This document shows, piece after piece, positions 58,001 through 64,000 of a stretch of DNA of 64,000 nucleotides (the stretch's first letter is position 1; every line of letters begins with the position of its first letter). The translations under genes and the position numbers were made by a program. The stretch is from Lotus japonicus (taxonomy: Eukaryota > Streptophyta > Magnoliopsida > Fabales > Fabaceae), in the NCBI RefSeq assembly GCF_012489685.1, contig NC_080046.1:63875984-63939983 (forward strand), in the 5' to 3' direction. The notes beneath the pieces were generated by a model. It was not told the DNA's origin. It did no database searches and saw only the letters and a program-made list of their open reading frames with translations.

Positions 58001-58411
58001 ATGGCACAGAAAGATGGGGCAGCTGTTGCTAAAGGCCATGAAGAAGGAACAAAACTGGCAATCTCTATCTTGGAAGAGTTTGGACTTCCACTGGGACTTC
58101 TTCCTCTGGCTGACGTAATTGAAGTTGGTTTTGTTAGAGGCACCGGTTACATGTGGATCCTGCAAAAGAAGAAGGTTGAGCACAGCTTTAAACTGATTAG
58201 CAAGCTGGTGAGTTATGATACTGAAATAAATGGTTATGTGTTGAATAACAAAATCAAGAAGCTCAAAGGGGTGAAAGCCAAGGAACTCATGCTTTGGCCT
58301 CCTGTCAATGAAATTACTGTTGATGAACAACCCGCCGGAAAGATTCACTTCAAAAGTCTAGCTGGTATCACCAAAACCTTCCCAGTTGGGGCTTTTGCTG
58401 CAGGCCAGTAA
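58001..58411 (+). CDS. DUF538 family protein
   Basis: Intronless 136-residue protein of the plant-specific DUF538 family. Its function is not firmly known; members are stress-induced and structurally related to lipid/BPI-like folds. The core is clear: EEFGLPLGLLPLADVIEVGF, VRGTGYMWILQKKKVEHSF, then DTEINGYVLNNKIKKLKGVKAKELMLWPPV and a C-terminal AGKIHFKSLAGITKTFPVGAF. Unlike many family members there is no signal peptide, so it is probably cytosolic. The ATG at 58001 (MAQKDGAAVAKGHEEG) is the first in-frame ATG. Confidence 0.92.
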   Translation: MAQKDGAAVAKGHEEGTKLAISILEEFGLPLGLLPLADVIEVGFVRGTGYMWILQKKKVEHSFKLISKLVSYDTEINGYVLNNKIKKLKGVKAKELMLWPPVNEITVDEQPAGKIHFKSLAGITKTFPVGAFAAGQ

Positions 58412-58924
58412 TTGAGATGCAACTATGATATCAACTGCCTGAGACTAAAGCAGCTTCCAAAGAATTTTCAATCTATGCAATAAATCTGTCACCTTTCTTT
58501 TTTAATTTTCTTCCTGATGTATTCCTTTTTTTTTGAACGATTCCTGATGTATTCCTGATCAAAGATAAAAGTGATATAGTAAGAGATACAAAGATTCAGT
58601 TAAAATGGCTAAAATTAAATTACAGGGAAAGTGAAAATAATAAAGTCTATTGGCTCCTACCAAGCAGTCATCCCTCCTTTTGAATAGTTAGGTTGACGTT
58701 CTCTTGATTCATAACAAAATATTGTTGATCCATATAGCTAACATCACTTGGTGGGTGGTAGAAGACTTGTTGTCTTTATACACAAACATGCACACATTGT
58801 CCACCGTCCTCAACAATAAGTTTCACATATTTGAGTAACACAAGGCTTCCCCAATCAAGCACATCTCAAATATTGCCGAGATAACAACGTTGCGATTAAT
58901 GAACGTGAACACCATTTGCAGCAA
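58412..58924. other. DUF538 3' flank
   Basis: Contains the DUF538 3' UTR (a TTCCTGATGTATTCC phrase is duplicated near 58511 and 58540). Nothing else. Confidence 0.4.
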
Positions 58925-59240
58925 TTATATTCGATCTCTGGTAAACATTCTGACCTTTTCAACGGGGAAATTGAGTACAGCTTCATTGCCTCTCATGGCA
59001 AATGCACCTAGGTCATAAGCTAAAGAAGCAGCCTGTGCACTATCAAAGGTTCCAAGCCAGACCTTGTTGCTGTTCCTTCTTGTATTTCTGATATTTGCTG
59101 TAAACTTCCCCCAATGCCTTCTCCTGACACCTATATGGCATGTCCTTACAATACTAGTCTGCACTTCTTTAGCTTTGAACTTCTCTGCCAATCACTTTGG
59201 CTCATTGTTGTTTCCTTCTGTCGGTGCCTGTGAAATCATG
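58925..59240 (-). pseudogene. Degenerate AP2/ERF-domain pseudogene
   Basis: The minus-strand frame 59191-58925 encodes an ERF-type AP2 domain: [50 protein letters not shown]. ERFs bind GCC-box DNA. Several positions normally fixed are changed: YRGVRRRPWG becomes [10 protein letters not shown] and AAEIRD becomes TANIRN. An in-frame TGA (59192-59194) immediately precedes the frame, which has no ATG of its own. The nearest upstream ATG (near 59214) is in another frame, and the upstream text (TEGNNNEPK) suits an ERF linker. A dead copy is the simplest reading; a missed upstream exon is possible. Confidence 0.75.
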
Positions 59241-60568
59241 GAGAAGTCAACCATATCGAAGGAAAGAAAAATCATGAATAGGGTTATGAGCACCATTGCT
59301 TGAAAATGATTCGAACAAAAGGAAATGTTATATTAGGAAACTGCTTTGTTTCTTATTCATCTCTCCTCTGGGCTATATTTTATTTCTTCAAACCCCACAA
59401 TACCTTATTCAAATATCAGTTGGTGTAATTATAGTGTGGAAAGTAGAAACCTTTTTAGGAAAAACAATGATCTGTTGAAAATTTATTTGAAACCTTTCCA
59501 AAATATAAATTAGAGCAAAAATAATTAGGGCTGGAAAAAAACAGCACTCGTCAAATAGCACTCGATCACCATATCACTCAAAGCTGATAGTCAAAGTTAA
59601 TCACACAATTCTAGCAGGCATCAGACTAAAACAATGAAACCATTACATAACTGAATTCCCTTTATCAAATATATACTCTAAATCCTTTAAGAAGCACGAA
59701 GAAGTTCTAAATCTTACAACCAAGGTGGGGGTGGGCAACGAATATGTATAACTTGAAAATTATGAATATCCAAAATGCCAAATGGGTAACAAATGTAAGG
59801 AAGCACAGAAGCATTTTATTCGTGACACGTAAAAAAAAAAAAACCAGTCAATTGTTGACATCAAAATGGCACTGCTTCAAAGTAGACATCAGATTGAAGC
59901 AAATTATTATATTTAATTTAGAGTATTATTAAAAAATGAGGCCATTCAGAAACAAAATAACATCAGTTAGCCATGTACTTTGCGATTAGATTTTCAATTT
60001 ATAGTCAAATGATAGAAACTGCAGAGAATAGAATCATGGAATTCATCAAAACTTATAATAGAAACTGTGACCAGTCAGGGTGGTTATCTAATAGGATTGT
60101 GATGTTGTGATGTCAAACACTAATCTTATACTCCGACTTATATTAACATTTTAAGTCAAGAACAAGAGTAGTACTACTAATACAAACCTAACCCAACAAC
60201 ACTCCTAACATGTTATTAGAACTGACCCTCAATGTGTGCATAAACTCAATAACTAAATGAGAGGATAAAAATAAGCTTGAACTGCAATCTCTTGAAAGCA
60301 GATTAGCAGAGGCAAAATGACATGTCTATTTAACAGTATAGAACCAAAATCTCTTGATAGCAAATTATACCCTATACGGTACCGAATATACATTAAGGCA
60401 CTTGAATTTGTAGAGTGGCAAACCAAAACAAATGTACCTGCCATTCTTAATAATCCTAGTACAAAACTTGCAGCAAGAAAATATCAAGCTGATGGTTGTC
60501 TGTCAAAAGATATCTATGCAAAACAAAATGAAACTTCTCATGTAATGCTTGTTTATGGTAAACCTCGC
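59241..60568. other. Intergenic, 3' side of PTF2
   Basis: No coding region or repeat ends recognised. The right part includes the PTF2 3' UTR. Confidence 0.4.
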
Positions 60569-62188
60569 TTAGACAATGCCAGAGTTAAACACATATAGAT
60601 CCAGTAAGGTATTGTAATGCCCCTTCTCAATGTCCTCCTCCTTTACTTGATGAAGAATAAGGGTCTCAATAATCAAGTCTTCCCAATCAATATCGTCAAC
60701 TACAGTTCCTCTTCTCTTCTTCCTTCTTCTCTCAGGATAAGAATCATCTAAAAGGTCAGGATTCAAAATATCACCCAGACCATCCTCTGAAGGCTGCGCA
60801 ATTCTTTTTATCCTCATCTTAGCAGCATTGATCTTCTCTTGCCTCCTTTTATATTTCAATTGACCAGTAACAAATGAGGGTGGCATGGCATCCATTCCAA
60901 CATCCTTCTCTAGTAAATTCATGAGCAGAAGCTTTTTGCTCAGCTCTGACTTCCCATCCCACCACTCCCTACAATCCTGGAGATTAAGTCCTGACCATTG
61001 AAACTTCTGAGCATTATCGCTGTTTGAAAACTTAGCACCACGATTCTCTTCTAAAAATCTCTTATACAACATGGATAAACATTCAGGTGAAATCTGAAAC
61101 CCGTCAACATCCTTGATAGCTGCTAGATCAGCATTACTTCCTAATGAAAAATACTGAGAGTCCTTTCTTGATGCTATGCCAATAAACCCATATTCACAAC
61201 CACCATCATCATCATCCTGTCTTAAGCATTCAGCAACAACATCTGCCAAATCTAACCTAGGCTGATCAAGATTCTTTCTCTTCTCACCAGGTTTCGACAT
61301 AGACTTCTTCTCCATATACTGAATCACAAACGGCGCATTCCTAACAATGTTCTTAGTGGTAATATCCTTTCCCCAAGGCAACACCTGTGCAACTTTCACA
61401 AGTGTCTCAAGAAGCTCCCTGTACCTAGTTCTACAAGTGGAAACCACAGCATGAACTTCCTTAGCCAAATCATCCATCCGAACTTCAACCTGATTCAACT
61501 CCGCCACCAAAACCAAAACCGCAACCACCAATGGAAGCGGCCGGCGACCGGTGCTCAAGTACCACTTCACCGCACACTGAATCAAAAACACCCCCTGCTT
61601 CCGCATCCGGTCCAACGTCCACCCCTCAACATCAGCAAAACTGGGAGAATTCTTGAGCGTCCGTTCCAATGAATGCACAATGTCAAACTCAGGAAAATCA
61701 GGTCTCTTCAACCCCAAGAAATCAATAACACGCAGTATCATCCTCCCGAGCTCATAAACATCCGAATCAACCGCGGACGCGACCTCCGCCATAGGCAGAG
61801 GGCGATCATCCTTCCGCATAATCACATAAGCACAAGCACCAATCAAAACCTCAAACCAATGCCCCATCCCAAACTCACCCTCAGTGATTTGAGATATCAT
61901 GCTTTTGACATCAACAGTCTTGGACCCTAACCCTAACCTATGTGTCAACTCCTCGATGGTGGTGTTGGCAGTGAAGAGTTTTCTGTCTTTGTAGGAGTAA
62001 TGGCTGCCTGCACCGGCGGTTCCGACGCGGATGAAGGTGCCGACGGGGCCGTTGATGCCGCCGATTTGGGCTTCGAAATTGTCGAAGGGTTGAACGGCGG
62101 AGCATGAGGAGCAGAATAATTCGCCGGTGGTGTCGTCCCGTGTGAAGGATCTTTTGCCGCAGTGGATGCAGGAATTGGAGCTCGACAT
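60569..62188 (-). CDS. PTF2: Plant-specific TFIIB-related protein PTF2
   Basis: Intronless 539-residue member of the TFIIB/BRF family, close to Arabidopsis PTF2, a general-transcription-type factor needed for pollen germination and early seed development. The N-terminal zinc ribbon uses C7, C10, C26 and C29 (SCIHCGKRSF...LFCSSCS). Two cyclin-like repeats follow: about 75-180 (IEELTHRLGLG to RVIDFLGL) and about 190-285 (VQCAVKWYLSTGRRPLP to ELLETL). The C-terminal half is plant-specific, with a basic ERRRKKRRG segment near 495-503 as a likely nuclear signal. The ATG at 62188-62186 was chosen because the codons upstream (TTG TTC) are not starts. The coding region is GC-richer than its flanks at the 5' end. 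Confidence 0.93.
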   Translation of the reverse strand: MSSSNSCIHCGKRSFTRDDTTGELFCSSCSAVQPFDNFEAQIGGINGPVGTFIRVGTAGAGSHYSYKDRKLFTANTTIEELTHRLGLGSKTVDVKSMISQITEGEFGMGHWFEVLIGACAYVIMRKDDRPLPMAEVASAVDSDVYELGRMILRVIDFLGLKRPDFPEFDIVHSLERTLKNSPSFADVEGWTLDRMRKQGVFLIQCAVKWYLSTGRRPLPLVVAVLVLVAELNQVEVRMDDLAKEVHAVVSTCRTRYRELLETLVKVAQVLPWGKDITTKNIVRNAPFVIQYMEKKSMSKPGEKRKNLDQPRLDLADVVAECLRQDDDDGGCEYGFIGIASRKDSQYFSLGSNADLAAIKDVDGFQISPECLSMLYKRFLEENRGAKFSNSDNAQKFQWSGLNLQDCREWWDGKSELSKKLLLMNLLEKDVGMDAMPPSFVTGQLKYKRRQEKINAAKMRIKRIAQPSEDGLGDILNPDLLDDSYPERRRKKRRGTVVDDIDWEDLIIETLILHQVKEEDIEKGHYNTLLDLYVFNSGIV

Positions 62189-62618
62189 GAACAAGAATGG
62201 AGTAGCAGTTCAGGAGAGTGAGGGTATCATTCGCACTCTCCTTCCTCTGTCTCGATTTAGGGTTCGATAATGGCGATTGTGGAAATACCTCTGAGTTTTG
62301 GTGTTGAGTTTTCTGCAATTCTGGTGCATCACCCGGTTGGATTTCTTGGGCTTTATAGTTTTTGGAAATTTATCTTGGGCTTGTTTTGGGCCTTCGTTCT
62401 ATCCCAATTTTCAAAGAGATGGTGAGAAAAGTACTTATTCTTTTAATTTATTCATTAGTTGGTTTTTTGAAATAATTCATTAGTTGTTTTTTTTAAAAGA
62501 GCTTCCATTAATGAATCAAGCCTAGAGAACCATCTTTTCACGTTTATTAAACGCTTTTTTTTTCTTGTTTAGCAACACGTATGTCAAAAATATGTCGGGC
62601 TAAAATGAGATTTCATAA
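62189..62618. other. PTF2 upstream region
   Basis: PTF2 leader and promoter; nothing else recognised. Confidence 0.4.
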
Positions 62619-63378
62619 GTAGTGTTTGGTAGACAGGTGTGAAAAGAACGAAACGGGACATACAGGTTCTGTTTTGTGTTTATCATGTTTTTTGATGAAA
62701 CGGAACTGAACACAAGGCTCCTGGAACGGGATACTTTGATTCCCTGAAAAAGGATGGAACGAAAGGAAACATAACAGAACACTTGATAAAAAGACAAAAC
62801 TATCCCTAATTTATTACGAGTATCTCCTTATCAATTCATGCCTTTTATAATCACTACACATAATATCAATTAATTTCACACAAAATTTTCTAACTTTTTC
62901 AAACGACACCAGATGAATGAATTGATGAATTGAAACATGGAATATAAAATCAAAAACGAATTCGTTTGACAAATTTTATAAATTGAATATGAATAAAAGT
63001 TAGATGTGCGTTAATCAGGAGAATAAAATGTAAAATAATATTATTTGCAAAATTATTACATGTTAAACTATATTCATAATTAATATTTATTCATATTTTT
63101 CACAAATTTATAATCTTATTGACAAATATTTATTGTAAACTATGATAATTCTAATTTTTAAAGTTTTTAGTTAATTTGTATACAAGTTATTCTATTTTTT
63201 TTATGTTTAACGAAGTTTTAAATATGATAGGGGTATGTATGTAATTAATCATGTGGTCCTGTTCTGTTCGTTTTGTATTCACCAAACACGGTGCATATAA
63301 AAAATATGTCCTGTTCCATTATGTTAGGTTCTGTTATGTTCCGTTCTGTCTTGTTCTGTTCAATTTTAAACGCTACCA
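62619..63378. mobile_element. Inverted-repeat element with GTTCTGTT-rich ends
   Basis: Left part 62619-62800 (GTAGTGTTTGGTAGACAGG, GAACGAAACGGGACAT, GGAACATAACAGAACA-like blocks) is mirrored in 63235-63378 (TGTTCTGTTCG, TTCCGTTCTG, AACGCTACC). The AT-rich centre has no transposase. Ends and target duplication are uncertain; superfamily unassigned. Confidence 0.6.
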
Positions 63379-63715
63379 TAGTCTTAATCTCTCGAACAAC
63401 TCTTATGTGTTGTTCTTGGGAGAGAGCAAACCTATAAAGATTAAATAATAATGCAAGTTGCACAAACATCCTACATTATCTTATGATACACAATACAAGT
63501 ACATTGACCTTTATAGTCATGATTTTATATATTACATCATTGAGGTCCATATCACTTCATTTATTTATGCCTATGACCTCTCAATTACTGTTGAGAACAT
63601 TCATATTCAAAACAGAAGATGGCTGATGGCTGCTGGTATGAACAAAGACATACATATCAAATACATATATAATTCATGTTATAATTATATAAAAGCGTGT
63701 AACCTTACATCCAAA
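63379..63715. other. 3' flank of cysteine protease
   Basis: Likely the 3' UTR of the protease whose last exon starts at 63716, plus AT-rich DNA. Confidence 0.4.
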
Positions 63716-63970
63716 CTATAATACTTGGCTTCCCTCTTGCTCCAAAGATATTTGGTTGGGGGCATAAGCCCATTCATTGATGTCACACACCCCTCTTTCT
63801 TTACCAGTGTTTCTTTTGATCCACATATAACCATCCATTCCCCATGTTGAACCCCATGAATTCTTTACTATCCAATAATCTTGACCGTCTACGGAATCAT
63901 AACCAACTATTAACATGCAGTGATTCACCTGGACAGAAACTACTGGACAGTTGGTCCCATCATACACTCC
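63716..63970 (-). CDS. P34-like papain-family cysteine protease, last exon (partial)
   Basis: The 3'-terminal coding exon, 84 codons plus stop, preceded on the minus strand by a consensus acceptor (CGCACAG at 63977-63971). The rest lies beyond the right edge. The sequence contains the catalytic histidine (VNHCMLIVGYDS) and the active-site asparagine in KNSWGSTWG, then GYMWIKRNTGKERGVCDIN, as in C1A papain-like proteases of vacuole or secretory route. Closest recollection is soybean P34/Gly m Bd 30K and related thiol proteases, sharing YDG-NC, DYWI-KNSWG and RNTG--GVC. P34 itself has lost its catalytic cysteine; whether this gene has cannot be seen here. Confidence 0.85.
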   Translation of the reverse strand, partial: GVYDGTNCPVVSVQVNHCMLIVGYDSVDGQDYWIVKNSWGSTWGMDGYMWIKRNTGKERGVCDINEWAYAPNQISLEQEGSQVL

Positions 63971-64000
63971 CTGTGCGATAGAGAAAAAATATATATATAA

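Noticed and set aside
61920..61945. Telomere-like CCCTAACCCTAACC
   Set aside because: Two units only, within the PTF2 coding sequence; not an interstitial telomere array.
61451..62318. Other-frame open stretches over PTF2
   Set aside because: Shadows of the PTF2 coding frame; low-complexity Arg/His/Pro-rich text typical of wrong frames.

Overview
This window is plant nuclear DNA. It is AT-rich and holds intron-containing genes from plant families (ALOG, TBL, Dof, UGT72-type, 14-3-3, DUF538, AP2/ERF, PTF2, P34-like protease) separated by long stretches of transposon debris. The protein flavour, especially the papain-like protease resembling soybean P34, suggests a papilionoid legume; this is inference, and I cannot name the species.

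Layout. 1-1 kb: end of a deleted Ty1/copia element with both LTRs, primer-binding site and polypurine tract. 2.1-2.7 kb: intronless ALOG/LSH gene (-). 3.9-13.1 kb: no intact gene; several non-autonomous Mutator-like elements with 9-bp target duplications, and a fossil Helitron Rep/helicase (-). 16.3-19.1 kb: two-exon TBL O-acetyltransferase gene (+). 21.2-21.8 kb: short Dof gene (+). 26.5-27.4 kb: two-exon secreted Ole e 1-like gene (-). 28-32 kb: nested CACTA-like, hAT, Mutator-like and LINE insertions. 32.3-50.6 kb: a large inverted duplication carrying two convergent UDP-glycosyltransferase genes (41.2-42.6 kb + and 47.3-48.7 kb -). The left arm is inflated by a 1.8-kb Pack-MULE-like element with a PPR gene fragment and a 3.15-kb Helitron. 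A divergent five-exon 14-3-3 gene (-) sits between the arms. 51.9-56.0 kb: ten-exon DUF676 serine-esterase/lipase gene (-) with a probable solo LTR in an intron. 58.0-58.4 kb: DUF538 gene (+). 58.9-59.2 kb: degenerate AP2/ERF pseudogene (-). 60.6-62.2 kb: intronless PTF2, a TFIIB-related factor (-). 63.7-64 kb: last exon of a P34-like cysteine protease (-), cut by the window end.

The genes do not form an operon or an obvious biosynthetic cluster. The two UGTs are the only related pair. The main theme is genome dynamics: at least ten non-autonomous Mutator-like elements whose ends start with G and are flanked by 9-bp duplications, one carrying part of a PPR gene, and one element whose terminal repeat supplies the stop codon of the second UGT. 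I found no clearly new biochemical system. The strongest leads are the inverted UGT duplication, the 14-3-3 lacking a canonical phosphate-binding lysine, and the dense Mutator-like cluster.
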